A DNA stretch of 13,848 nt from an uncultured Eubacteriales bacterium. GTDB taxonomy: Bacteria; Bacillota; Clostridia; Oscillospirales; Oscillospiraceae. The notes under the pieces were generated by a model, which was given only the letters and a program-made list of their open reading frames with translations, was not told where the DNA came from and ran no database searches. The stretch spans positions 1 through 13,848 of the forward strand of contig URPI01000044.1 of the NCBI GenBank assembly GCA_900549705.1. The letters run 5' to 3'. Shown here piece by piece: positions 1 through 6,603 of this stretch (position 1 is the first letter of the stretch; the number at the start of each line of letters is the position of its first letter). A program made the translations under genes and the position numbers.

Positions 1-1
1 C

Positions 2-1273
2 ATCCACACCATCCTGGTGGCCATCCCCACCCTGCGGGGCAGCCGCCTGAACCACGTCATCGACCTGTGCGTCAGCACCCACTGCGCGGTGCAGATGCTC
101 AGTGACCCCCAGCTGGTGGGCAGCGGTGCACCCCAGCAGGGGGCTTTCCGGGAGCTGAACCCGGCGGACTTTTTGTCCCGCGACGAGGTGACGCTGGACA
201 TGGAGAAGATCTCCGGCTACCTCACCGGCAAAACGGTGCTGGTGACGGGCGGCGGCGGCTCCATCGGCTCGGAGCTGTGCCGCCAGCTGGCTCAAATGAA
301 CCCTGCCAAAATAATCGTGCTGGACATCTGCGAAAATGGTGCCTACGATATTCAGCAGGATTTGAAAATCAGCTATGGGAATACCCTGAACCTGGAAATT
401 GAAATCTGCTCCGTCACCCAGCGGGAGGCGCTGCGCCGGGTTTTTGAAAAGCATCATCCCCAGATTGTGGTTCATGCGGCAGCCCACAAGCACGTCCCTC
501 TGATGGAGAAGAACTGCACCGAGGCGGTGTTCAACAATGTGTTTGGCACCCGCAACCTGGTGGAGCTGTGCGAGCAGTACCACGTTCAGCGCTTCATGAT
601 GGTGTCCACCGACAAGGCGGTGAACCCCACCAATGTCATGGGTGCCACCAAGCGGATGTGCGAAATGATTGTCCAGAGTGCCAGCACCTGGGGGAGTACT
701 GTTTATAGTGCCACCCGGTTTGGCAATGTGCTGGGGTCTGCCGGGTCTGTGATTCCGCTGTTCAAGCATCAGATTGCCCGGGGTGGACCCATTACCCTGA
801 CGGATAAGCGGATTATCCGCTACTTTATGACCATCCAGGAGGCATCTCAGCTGGTGCTGCAATCCGGCTCCATGGCAAGAAACGGCGAGCTGTTTGTGCT
901 GGACATGGGACAGCCGGTGAAAATTCTGGAGCTGGCAGAGAGCATGATTCGGCTGTCCGGCGCAGAGGGCATTGAAATTGTGGAAACGGGGCTGCGCCCC
1001 GGTGAGAAGCTTTACGAAGAACTGCTGGTGAAAACGGAGAAACTGGATACCACCGACAACAGCATGATTTTCATTGAAAAGGATACCCCGCTTCCCAAGG
1101 CGGAAATTGACCGGCGGCTGAAGCTGCTGGAAAAGGCCTGTGCCAAGGGTGACGACGCGGTGCGGGAGGCGCTGCGGCAGGCTGTCCCCACCTTCCGTTC
1201 CCCGGAGGAGGTCAATGCAACCGCAGAGCAGTCCGAGGAAATGAAGATGCAAAAAACCGGTGCGGGGGTCTAA
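2..1273 (+). CDS. Membrane-type nucleotide-sugar 4,6-dehydratase (FlaA1/PglF/CapD family), 5' truncated
   Basis: The reading frame is already open at base 2, so the gene starts outside the window; about 423 residues are visible. Family members usually have about 600 residues, with N-terminal membrane helices and a first Rossmann-like domain, so roughly the first third is missing. What is seen is the extended-SDR catalytic domain. The NAD-binding glycine motif TGGGGSIGSE lies near 245-275. A Ser-Thr-Asp-Lys motif lies at 605-616, and Met-x-x-x-Lys at 638-652 replaces the usual SDR Tyr-x-x-x-Lys, which is typical of the WbpM/PglF/CapD group. The family makes UDP-4-keto-6-deoxy-HexNAc at the inner membrane for capsule, O-antigen or protein glycans. 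The partners probably lie upstream. The last ~20 residues (AEQSEEMKMQ and following) are a polar tail. The family call is firm; the exact substrate is inferred. Confidence 0.93.
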   Translation: MHTILVAIPTLRGSRLNHVIDLCVSTHCAVQMLSDPQLVGSGAPQQGAFRELNPADFLSRDEVTLDMEKISGYLTGKTVLVTGGGGSIGSELCRQLAQMNPAKIIVLDICENGAYDIQQDLKISYGNTLNLEIEICSVTQREALRRVFEKHHPQIVVHAAAHKHVPLMEKNCTEAVFNNVFGTRNLVELCEQYHVQRFMMVSTDKAVNPTNVMGATKRMCEMIVQSASTWGSTVYSATRFGNVLGSAGSVIPLFKHQIARGGPITLTDKRIIRYFMTIQEASQLVLQSGSMARNGELFVLDMGQPVKILELAESMIRLSGAEGIEIVETGLRPGEKLYEELLVKTEKLDTTDNSMIFIEKDTPLPKAEIDRRLKLLEKACAKGDDAVREALRQAVPTFRSPEEVNATAEQSEEMKMQKTGAGV

Positions 1274-1285
1274 GCCCTCATTGTA

Positions 1286-1336
1286 CAAAAAAGAACACGC
1301 AGAAAGGAAGAAAAATCCTCTCTGCGTGATTTTTTA
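1286..1336. terminator. Bidirectional intrinsic terminator between convergent genes
   Basis: The arms CACGCAGA (1296-1303) and TCTGCGTG (1321-1328) pair perfectly, with an inner AGGA/TCCT pairing. The plus strand continues with ATTTTTTATT. On the minus strand the stem is followed by TTCTTTTTT. It therefore can serve both the dehydratase gene and the convergent protease gene, whose stop codon lies inside the T-tract. Confidence 0.85.
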
Positions 1337-2122
1337 TTGCTTTCGTTTTTTCAGCAGGGCAGCAAACACGGCAATCAGAAGCAGGTTCAGCAGGAATACG
1401 ACGATGCTGCCCTCCATTTTGGGAGCACCGCCGGACAGGAGAACGGGGCCGGTAAATTCCGTCCGGCACAGCTGGGGATAATCCTCTGCCAGCGAGACAC
1501 CGCCCAGAAGAATGCCGCCAATGCAGTTCCAGAGAAAGTGCATGACCGCGGGAGCCAGCAGAGATTGGGTATATTCCAGTACCAGTCCCATCAGCAGGCT
1601 CATGGTGACCACATTGAGGGTGGGGATAATTCCCGCTTCCAGCGCCCCGCCGTGCAGAAAGGTAAAGAGGGCGGTGGTGGCAATGGCGGCGGCAGCGGTG
1701 CTGTATTGGGCCTTAATCAGCTGATAGAGATACCCCCGGATTAACAGTTCCTGCATGATGGTGTTGAGCAATGCGGAGAGAATCCACAGCCCCAGCAGGG
1801 GCACTTGTTGATAACCGGTGATGTGCATGGTACCCGTCAGGAGCAGTACCCCGGCGGCAATGCCCAGCCACAGCACCCCGGCGGCAAAGCCGATTATGGC
1901 GCTTTTCAGGGGCGCAGTACACAGGGGCAGCGTGAGCTTTCGCCGCTCCGGCAGCCAGAACAACAGGTTGAATCCAGCCGCAGACAGCAGGGGAATCAGC
2001 TCTGCCCAGAATCGCCAGACTGCCCCGTTGGAGGAATCCGGAAAGGGCATCAGCCCCGTCAGCACTGCCCAGCCCAGAAAGAAGGTCAGCGCCTTCCCCG
2101 TGGTGGTAAAAAATTTTTTCAT
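1334..2122 (-). CDS. CPBP (CAAX/ABI-type) intramembrane glutamic protease family protein
   Basis: The 262-residue protein is strongly hydrophobic, with about seven or eight membrane segments. The CPBP core motifs appear in order: QELLIRG at residues 124-130 (the EExxxR motif with Gln in place of the first Glu, a known variant), FTFLHGG at 152-158 with the motif-2 His157, and HFLWN at 195-199 with the motif-3 His/Asn. The family includes eukaryotic Rce1 prenyl-protein proteases and many bacterial members of unclear substrate, some linked to bacteriocin self-immunity. The ATG at 2122 has AGGAG seven bases upstream. It is the second gene of a two-gene unit, 31 bases after the membrane protein gene at 2154-2795. 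No peptide toxin or bacteriocin gene is visible nearby, so an immunity role is not supported here. The role is unknown. Confidence 0.88.
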   Translation of the reverse strand: MKKFFTTTGKALTFFLGWAVLTGLMPFPDSSNGAVWRFWAELIPLLSAAGFNLLFWLPERRKLTLPLCTAPLKSAIIGFAAGVLWLGIAAGVLLLTGTMHITGYQQVPLLGLWILSALLNTIMQELLIRGYLYQLIKAQYSTAAAAIATTALFTFLHGGALEAGIIPTLNVVTMSLLMGLVLEYTQSLLAPAVMHFLWNCIGGILLGGVSLAEDYPQLCRTEFTGPVLLSGGAPKMEGSIVVFLLNLLLIAVFAALLKKRKQ

Positions 2123-2153
2123 GATGTGTCTCCTTTTATGCGTTTAGGTGTGG

Positions 2154-2795
2154 TCAGCCCCAGTGAGGCAGGGTGTGCTGATACACAATCGCAATCACAA
2201 CGGACAGTCCCATTTCGGCGGCGAACTCCCCGGGTCTTCTTCTCAGAAGAATCACACCGGCGAGCCAGGTCAGAACCTCCAGAAAGTGGTAGACGTAAAT
2301 CCCGCCCCGCCCAAGATTTACCGCCTGTGCCAGCAGGCAGCCGAGGATGAGGCTGGACAGGCATAGTGCCACGATTCCCTTCCCCTTTGCGTACCAGCAC
2401 ACATAAGCCATAAAAAAGGCAAAACAGGAAATGACAATCCACATCTGCATATAGCGCCTGGGCAGGAAGCCCAGCACATAATTGCAGTAGAGATAGTACC
2501 CCGCCAGCATACTGAGGAAAAAGCAGAGGGTATTGATGGCAGCCCACAGCGGGGTGGGGGAGTAGACGGAAAGAATGGTGCCCAGCAGCATCCAGATTGC
2601 CAGCCGTCCGAAATAATTCCTGAAATCCAGCTGCTGCAAAATTTCAGGGAAATGATTGGAAGCTGTACCATCCAGCCATTTCTGCACAACACCCAGGAGA
2701 AAGCCCAGGAGAATGATTCCTGCCGTTGTGGAAAGAAGCCCGCTCAGAGGCAGTCCACGCTGCGGCTTTCGCACCGATTCCAAAAAAGCTTTCAT
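2154..2795 (-). CDS. Uncharacterised polytopic membrane protein
   Basis: The protein has 213 residues from the ATG at 2795, which has GGAGG eight bases upstream. A GTG at 2804 in the same frame overlaps that RBS and is unlikely to be the start. The N-terminus (MKAFLESVRKPQRGLPLSGL) is basic and cytosolic in character. It is followed by about six hydrophobic stretches and short basic loops such as LPRRYMQ, YAKGKG and LRRRPGE. I do not recognise the family and see no catalytic motif. The gene is first in a unit with the CPBP protease and is driven by the promoter at 2846-2874. Such pairing suggests a shared membrane function, but this is inference only. Confidence 0.8.
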   Translation of the reverse strand: MKAFLESVRKPQRGLPLSGLLSTTAGIILLGFLLGVVQKWLDGTASNHFPEILQQLDFRNYFGRLAIWMLLGTILSVYSPTPLWAAINTLCFFLSMLAGYYLYCNYVLGFLPRRYMQMWIVISCFAFFMAYVCWYAKGKGIVALCLSSLILGCLLAQAVNLGRGGIYVYHFLEVLTWLAGVILLRRRPGEFAAEMGLSVVIAIVYQHTLPHWG

Positions 2796-2845
2796 GATAA
2801 ACACCTCCGTAAGCGCCCGCCTGGGCGCAATTTTCGTATGGATTC

Positions 2846-2874
2846 AGTATAGCATACGGAAAAAGGAACAGCAA
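2846..2874 (-). promoter_or_regulatory. Sigma-A-type promoter for the membrane protein/CPBP unit
   Basis: Read on the minus strand, TTGCTG (2874-2869), a 17-base spacer and TATACT (2851-2846) match a vegetative promoter. It sits about 50 bases upstream of the ATG at 2795 and points away from the plus-strand promoter at 2925. Confidence 0.75.
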
Positions 2875-2924
2875 GCGCCACTTTTGAATGCCCAGGACGA
2901 TTTCTGCTTTTCCGGAACTTCCCC

Positions 2925-2953
2925 TTGTGAAGCGGGGGAAAATACGCTATAAT
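2925..2953 (+). promoter_or_regulatory. Strong sigma-A-type promoter of a mini-transcription unit
   Basis: TTGTGA (2925-2930), a 17-base spacer and a perfect TATAAT (2948-2953) are seen. Transcription would start near 2960. It then runs through a 20-codon ORF and two hairpins before a second promoter at 3098. Confidence 0.75.
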
Positions 2954-2986
2954 GGGGAAACAAATCCATAGAATTGAGGAAACCCT

Positions 2987-3049
2987 ATGTTGATTGCAAT
3001 TATCGGCGGCGAGTGCATTTTGATGCAGTCGCCGCTTTTAGCAAAATGA
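2987..3049 (+). CDS. Candidate 20-residue small ORF or leader peptide
   Basis: The ATG at 2987 has GAGGA at 2976-2980, six bases upstream, and lies about 27 bases after the predicted transcription start. The reading frame starts MLIAIIGGEC, ends PLLAK and stops with TGA at 3047-3049. Its second half lies inside a strong hairpin: GCGGCGAGTGCA and TGCAGTCGCCGC pair with one mismatch across a TTTTGA loop. The hairpin is followed by CTTTTA. The arrangement resembles a leader peptide or a small-RNA unit. No homolog is recognised and it may not be translated. Confidence 0.35.
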   Translation: MLIAIIGGECILMQSPLLAK

Positions 3050-3058
3050 AACACGCAG

Positions 3059-3094
3059 AAAGGAGCGCCGAGAGCGTACTCTGGTGTCCTTTTT
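3059..3094 (+). terminator. Intrinsic terminator of the mini-transcription unit
   Basis: AAAGGA, CGCC and AGAG (3059-3074, with two bulged G residues) pair with CTCT, GGTG and TCCTTT (3079-3092) across a CGTA loop, including one G-U pair. Five T residues follow (3090-3094). It would end an RNA of about 135 nt starting near 2960, just before the next promoter. Confidence 0.65.
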
Positions 3095-3097
3095 ATA

Positions 3098-3126
3098 TTG
3101 AAGCTGCCATGAGAATGTGCTACAAT
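3098..3126 (+). promoter_or_regulatory. Promoter of the cytidylate-kinase-like gene
   Basis: TTGAAG (3098-3103), a 17-base spacer and TACAAT (3121-3126) are seen directly after the preceding terminator, about 50 bases before the ATG at 3177. Confidence 0.65.
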
Positions 3127-3176
3127 ACAGCTAAGGGAGCAGGGGCAAGCCCTGCACACATCGGGGAGGTATTGTG

Positions 3177-3767
3177 ATGAAGCGTATTATTACCATTGGC
3201 AGAGAATTCGGTGCCGGCGGCGGCACGCTGGGGCGCAGACTGGCAAAAGAGCTTGGCATCGAATATTATGACCGGGATATTATTCTGGCTACCGCAAAGG
3301 CAAGTGCCCATCTCACCCCGGAACAGGTGCGGCAATGGGACGAGCGGGTTCCAAAGGAATTTGGATTTACCCAAAGCCTGTTTAATTTCTATAGCAAGCC
3401 CTTGGGGGAGGAGCTGTGGAATGCGCAGGTTCACGCCATCCGGGAGCTGGCGGACAAGGAAAGCTGCGTCATCGTTGGCCGGAATGCGGACTATATCCTG
3501 AAGGAATATGACCACTGCCTGCGGGTATTTGTCCATGCAGACCGGAGCTGGCGGCTGCTGCTGATGCGGCAGGAGATGCCGGATGCCCCTTGGAACGTGC
3601 TGGAATCCGACATGGATACGGCGGATCGCGCCCGCCGCGCCTATTGCGAGAAAATGACGGGGCGCACCTATGGGGACAGCCGCAACTATGACCTGACCCT
3701 GTGTACCAGCACGCTGGGGCTGGAAAAAGCATACCAATTGCTCAAGCAAGCTGCCGAAATGATTTGA
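3177..3767 (+). CDS. Cytidylate kinase-like family protein
   Basis: The protein has 196 residues from the ATG at 3177, with GGGGAGG seven bases upstream; a GTG three bases earlier is less likely. The N-terminus carries a glycine-rich nucleotide-binding loop (GREFGAGGGTLG, residues 8-19). It lacks the Lys of a standard Walker A, as in the cytidylate-kinase-like group I know as PF13189. GRNADYIL (101-108) and the C-terminal region RARRAYCEKM...YDLTLCTSTLG also fit that group. True Cmk phosphorylates CMP/dCMP. These shorter relatives are widespread in Clostridia, and their substrate is not established. The gene appears to stand alone. A weak GACA/TGTC hairpin with TTTTTCTT (3793-3810) could end it. 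Confidence 0.88.
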   Translation: MKRIITIGREFGAGGGTLGRRLAKELGIEYYDRDIILATAKASAHLTPEQVRQWDERVPKEFGFTQSLFNFYSKPLGEELWNAQVHAIRELADKESCVIVGRNADYILKEYDHCLRVFVHADRSWRLLLMRQEMPDAPWNVLESDMDTADRARRAYCEKMTGRTYGDSRNYDLTLCTSTLGLEKAYQLLKQAAEMI

Positions 3768-3813
3768 ATTTTTGTTAAATCCATCGAATGTGGACAAATG
3801 TCTTTTTCTTGCG

Positions 3814-3842
3814 TTGACATCTGCGGGTGACAGTGCTAATAT
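3814..3842 (+). promoter_or_regulatory. Promoter of the amino-acid ABC importer operon
   Basis: A perfect TTGACA (3814-3819), a 17-base spacer and TAATAT (3837-3842) are seen. The predicted start near 3849 leaves a leader of about 100 bases before the SBP gene. Confidence 0.8.
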
Positions 3843-3854
3843 ATTTGCAAGATA

Positions 3855-3923
3855 AATAAAGCGGAATTGCAAAATGCACCCGCTTTATTGTCGCTACCCG
3901 CTGGGTGGAATCCAATTTTGGAT
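3855..3923 (+). promoter_or_regulatory. Hairpin-rich 5' leader of the ABC importer mRNA
   Basis: There are three consecutive hairpins. The first has 10 perfect pairs, AATAAAGCGG (3855-3864) with CCGCTTTATT (3880-3889), and an inner TGCA/TGCA pair. The second is ACCC/GGGT (3896-3906). The third is ATCCAA/TTGGAT (3910-3923). The first begins almost at the predicted 5' end, so it may stabilise the mRNA or act as an attenuator. No known riboswitch class is recognised. Confidence 0.5.
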
Positions 3924-3948
3924 AATCAAAAGGAAAGGATGTCATTTT

Positions 3949-4725
3949 ATGAAAAAGTTTTTTGCACTGTGTCTTGCTGCTGTAATGGTTCTGTCCCTGG
4001 CTGCCTGTGGCAGCAACGAGAAGCCCAAGGAGACCCAGGCTGCATCCGCCAAGAAGTGGGTTGTTGCCACGGATACTGTTTTTAAGCCCTTTGAGTATAC
4101 CGATGCCTCCGGCAATTTCGTGGGTATCGATGTGGATATTCTGGCAGCCGTTGCCGCTGACCAGAAGTTTGAGTATGAGCTCAAGAGCCTGGGCTGGGAT
4201 GCCGCCATTGCCGCGTGCCAGGCCGGCCAGGCGGACGGCATGATTGCCGGTGCCTCCATTACCGATAAGCGGAAGGAGAGCGGCTGGCTGTTCTCCGATG
4301 GCTACTACACCGCAACCCAGAGCATGACCGTTGCCGCTGATTCCGACATTACCGGCTTCGGTGATTTGAAGGGCAAGGATGTTGCCGTCAAGACCGGCAC
4401 CCAGGGCGCTGCTTACGCAGAGAGCCTGAAGGATGAGTACGGCTTCAACCTGGTCTACTTCGAGGATTCTCCCACCATGTATCAGGCAGTTGTTGGCGGC
4501 CAGTGTGTTGCCTGCTTTGAGGATACCCCCATTATGCAGGCTTCCATCAAGGATGGCGGCCTGGCATTGAAGGTGCTGGACAGCACCGCAAATGCTGGCG
4601 GTGACTATGGCTTTGCCATTTTCAACAGCGCAAACCAGGAGCTGCTGGATATGTTCAATGCCGGCCTGGCGAACATCAAGGCCAACGGCACCTATGACAA
4701 GATTCTTGCCAAGTATCTGGGTTAA
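3949..4725 (+). CDS. Amino-acid ABC transporter substrate-binding lipoprotein
   Basis: The protein has 258 residues from the ATG at 3949, with AAGGA nine bases upstream. It starts with a lipoprotein signal (MKKFFALCLAAVMVLSLAAC); the lipidated cysteine is residue 20, giving membrane anchoring outside the cell. The rest matches the SBP_bac_3 type (PF00497, GlnH/HisJ-like): TDTVFKPFEY near 41-50, the ligand-contact region AGASITDKR (100-108) with the carboxylate-binding Arg108, and FEDTP (190-194) with the amino-group-binding Asp192. The ligand is a polar amino acid such as glutamine, glutamate or arginine; which one cannot be decided. It is the first gene of a three-gene operon with permease and ATPase. 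An intercistronic hairpin probably keeps the SBP in excess. Confidence 0.95.
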   Translation: MKKFFALCLAAVMVLSLAACGSNEKPKETQAASAKKWVVATDTVFKPFEYTDASGNFVGIDVDILAAVAADQKFEYELKSLGWDAAIAACQAGQADGMIAGASITDKRKESGWLFSDGYYTATQSMTVAADSDITGFGDLKGKDVAVKTGTQGAAYAESLKDEYGFNLVYFEDSPTMYQAVVGGQCVACFEDTPIMQASIKDGGLALKVLDSTANAGGDYGFAIFNSANQELLDMFNAGLANIKANGTYDKILAKYLG

Positions 4726-4749
4726 TAATCTTCCATAAGACCTGCCGGT

Positions 4750-4780
4750 AGGGGACGCCTGTGGGCGTCCCCTGCTTATT
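4750..4780 (+). terminator. Intercistronic hairpin after the SBP gene (partial terminator or mRNA stabiliser)
   Basis: AGGGGACGCC (4750-4759) and GGCGTCCCCT (4764-4773) form a 10-bp perfect stem with loop TGTG, followed by a poor T-tract (GCTTATTATT). Strong stems with weak T-tracts after SBP genes usually allow read-through while protecting the upstream message, giving more SBP than permease. Confidence 0.75.
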
Positions 4781-4806
4781 ATTCTGTTTGAAAAGGGGTT
4801 CTGCGT

Positions 4807-5481
4807 GTGATTCACATTCTCTCTACCTATGGCAGCCTGCTGCTGCGCGCCATGGGGCAGACGCTGCTGCTGGCGCTGTGCGGCCTGTTTTTTGCCTGCA
4901 TTCTGGGCTTGATTTTCGGTCTGCTCAGCGTGGTGAAAAATCGGGCGTGCAATGCCGTCTCCACCATCTTCGTGGACATAATCCGCGGCGTTCCCATGAT
5001 TGTGCTGGCGTTCATGATTTATTTTGGTGTGCCCCAGCTCATCAATGAAATTTTCACCGGTGCAAAGTTCACCCTTTCGGCGCTTCAGGCCGGTACGGTT
5101 GCGCTGGCGCTGAACTGCGGTGCCTATATGGCGGAGATTATCCGCGCCGGTATTCAAAGCGTTGACCCTGGTCAGATGGAGGCAGCCCGCTCTCTGGGTC
5201 TGCCTTATTGGCGCGCCATGGTGCGTGTGGTGCTGCCCCAGGCCATTCGGACGATGATTCCCAGCATTATCAATCAGTTTATCATCACCCTGAAGGATAC
5301 CTCCATTTTGTCTGTCATCGGCTTCCCGGAGCTGGTGAATACGGCAAAGAACGTGGTTGCCAATACCTGGCGTGCCTTCGAGGTGTGGGCAATTGTGGGC
5401 ATTATGTACCTCATCGTCATTACGCTGCTGTCCCGGCTGGCAAAGCGGCTGGAAAGGAGATTGAACCGTGGGCGTGAATAA
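4807..5481 (+). CDS. Amino-acid ABC transporter permease (His/Glu/Gln/Arg type)
   Basis: The protein has 224 residues with a GTG start at 4807, supported by AAGGGG eight bases upstream. No other Met codon occurs before GQTLL, which is already within the first helix. There are about five membrane segments. The EAA loop that contacts the ATPase is at residues 125-146 (EAARSLGLPYWRAM then LPQA). The region RGVPMIVLAFMIYFG (60-74) is typical of the HEQRo permease group. One permease gene is present, so a homodimer is expected. The end of the gene overlaps the ATPase gene by 14 bases, implying translational coupling. Confidence 0.95.
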   Translation: MIHILSTYGSLLLRAMGQTLLLALCGLFFACILGLIFGLLSVVKNRACNAVSTIFVDIIRGVPMIVLAFMIYFGVPQLINEIFTGAKFTLSALQAGTVALALNCGAYMAEIIRAGIQSVDPGQMEAARSLGLPYWRAMVRVVLPQAIRTMIPSIINQFIITLKDTSILSVIGFPELVNTAKNVVANTWRAFEVWAIVGIMYLIVITLLSRLAKRLERRLNRGRE

Positions 5482-6214
5482 GGAGAATGTGAAAATCCAT
5501 GTGTCCCACCTGAAAAAGAACTTCGGAAAGCTGGAGGTCTTGAAGGATGTGTCCATGGATATTTGTGAGGGCGAGGTGGTTGTTATCCTTGGCCCCTCTG
5601 GAAGCGGAAAATCCACCCTTTTGCGCTGTCTGAACCGGCTGGAGGAAAGCAACGGCGGCGAGGTGATTGTGGACGGCCATGACCTGACCGACAAGAAAAC
5701 CAACATCAATAAGGTGCGGGAAACCGTCGGCATGGTATTCCAGCATTTCAACCTGTTCAACAATCTGGATGTTATGGGCAATATGATGCTGGCTCCCGTG
5801 GATTTGCGGAAGGCTACCAAGCCGGAAGCGAAGGAGCGGGCGCTGCGGCTGCTTGACCGGGTGGGGTTGCTGGACAAGGCCTCTGCGTACCCTGCGCAGC
5901 TTTCCGGCGGACAGAAGCAGCGGGTGGCCATTGCCCGGGCATTGGCCATGAATCCCGACATTATGCTGTTTGATGAGCCAACCTCCGCCCTTGACCCGGA
6001 GATGGTGGGCGAGGTGCTCCAGGTGATGAAGCAGCTGGCGGCGGATGGCATGACCATGGTGGTGGTTACCCATGAAATCGGCTTTGCAAGAGAGGTGGCC
6101 AGCCGGGTCATTTTCATGGAGGGCGGCTATATCGTAGAGGAGGGCACCCCGGATGAGGTAATCAACCATCCCAAGCAGCCAAGAACCATCGATTTTCTCA
6201 GCAAGGTTCTTTAA
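5468..6214 (+). CDS. Amino-acid ABC transporter ATP-binding protein (GlnQ type)
   Basis: The protein has 248 residues. The GTG at 5468 is chosen because AGGAG lies eight bases upstream, inside the permease gene; a GTG at 5474 is too far from it. The motifs are complete: Walker A GPSGSGKST (42-50), Q-loop Gln92, signature LSGGQ (145-149), Walker B IMLFDEP (165-171) with catalytic Glu170, D-loop SALD (173-176) and switch His202. VFQHFNLFNNLDV (90-102) is typical of polar amino-acid importers. It energises uptake by the permease and SBP of the same operon, on the cytosolic face. It is the last gene, followed by a strong terminator. Confidence 0.96.
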   Translation: MGVNKENVKIHVSHLKKNFGKLEVLKDVSMDICEGEVVVILGPSGSGKSTLLRCLNRLEESNGGEVIVDGHDLTDKKTNINKVRETVGMVFQHFNLFNNLDVMGNMMLAPVDLRKATKPEAKERALRLLDRVGLLDKASAYPAQLSGGQKQRVAIARALAMNPDIMLFDEPTSALDPEMVGEVLQVMKQLAADGMTMVVVTHEIGFAREVASRVIFMEGGYIVEEGTPDEVINHPKQPRTIDFLSKVL

Positions 6215-6224
6215 TCTCAAACGG

Positions 6225-6269
6225 AAAAGCTGTGAGGCAATGCGATAGTGCGTTGCCTCACAGCTTTTT
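6225..6269. terminator. Strong bidirectional terminator between the ABC operon and spoIIID
   Basis: A 16-bp perfect stem is seen: AAAAGCTGTGAGGCAA (6225-6240) with its complement at 6253-6268, around a 12-base loop, with TTTTT at 6265-6269. On the minus strand the stem ends in GCTTTTCCG. It lies between the convergent ATPase and spoIIID stop codons and can serve both. Confidence 0.92.
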
Positions 6270-6276
6270 GCGTCAT

Positions 6277-6525
6277 TTACAGTCTGGCGTATTTTCGCTT
6301 GGTTGCCAGTCCGCCGCGGATGTGACGTTCCTGCTTGTTCTTATCCAGCACGGCGCGGGCAGCATGGTAAAGGGCGGGGTTCAGCTGCCGCAGCCGAAAA
6401 GCAATATCCTTGTGTACGGTGGATTTGGAAACACCGAAGTGCTGCGCCGCCATGCGGACGGTTGCCTCGGTTTCGATGATGTACACAGCCAATTCACAGG
6501 CTCGTTTTTCCATTTGCGCTGTCAT
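6277..6525 (-). CDS. spoIIID: Sporulation transcriptional regulator SpoIIID
   Basis: The protein has 82 residues, the usual family length. The ATG at 6525 has GGAGG seven bases upstream. The N-terminal helix-turn-helix (ATVRMAAQHFGVSKSTVHKD, residues 21-40) and the basic C-terminal signature ERHIRGGLATKRKY (66-79) are diagnostic. SpoIIID acts in the mother cell during endospore formation. It activates and represses many sigma-E-dependent genes and helps the switch to sigma-K in organisms that have it. Its presence implies a spore-forming lineage. It is a single-gene unit on the minus strand, convergent with the ABC importer. A candidate sigma-E promoter lies directly upstream. Confidence 0.97.
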   Translation of the reverse strand: MTAQMEKRACELAVYIIETEATVRMAAQHFGVSKSTVHKDIAFRLRQLNPALYHAARAVLDKNKQERHIRGGLATKRKYARL

Positions 6526-6555
6526 GTCCTGACCTCCGATGCTGTGTGCTGTTTT

Positions 6556-6584
6556 AGTTTATTCGGAGAGCCGGATGGTTATGA
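6556..6584 (-). promoter_or_regulatory. Candidate sigma-E promoter of spoIIID
   Basis: On the minus strand TCATAAC (6584-6578), a 14-base spacer and AATAAACT (6563-6556) resemble the sigma-E consensus: -35 with a central ATA, and -10 of the form CATACAMT at 6 of 8 positions. The predicted start leaves about 25 bases to the ATG, which holds the RBS. Sigma-E control of spoIIID is known in Bacillus. A perfect small palindrome, TGTGGC/GCCACA (6586-6600), lies just upstream. Confidence 0.45.
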
Positions 6585-6603
6585 TTGTGGCAGAGCCACA
6601 CCC

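Noticed and set aside
1805..2350. A 181-codon plus-strand frame across the CPBP and membrane-protein genes
   Set aside because: Gln/Arg/Ser-rich shadow translation bridging two real genes; no RBS.
3120..3872. A 250-codon minus-strand frame over the cytidylate-kinase-like gene
   Set aside because: It runs across two promoters and the real gene and has no recognisable motif.
3896..3923. Possible T-box antiterminator (GGGTGGAATCC) in the SBP leader
   Set aside because: The leader is only about 100 bases, with no stem I or specifier loop and no full T-box consensus.
3775..6117. A 780-codon open frame on the minus strand, antisense to the whole ABC importer operon
   Set aside because: The plus strand carries three complete, motif-bearing genes with RBS and operon structure. 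The antisense translation is rich in His/Gln/Asn and matches no family; it results from the codon bias of the real genes.
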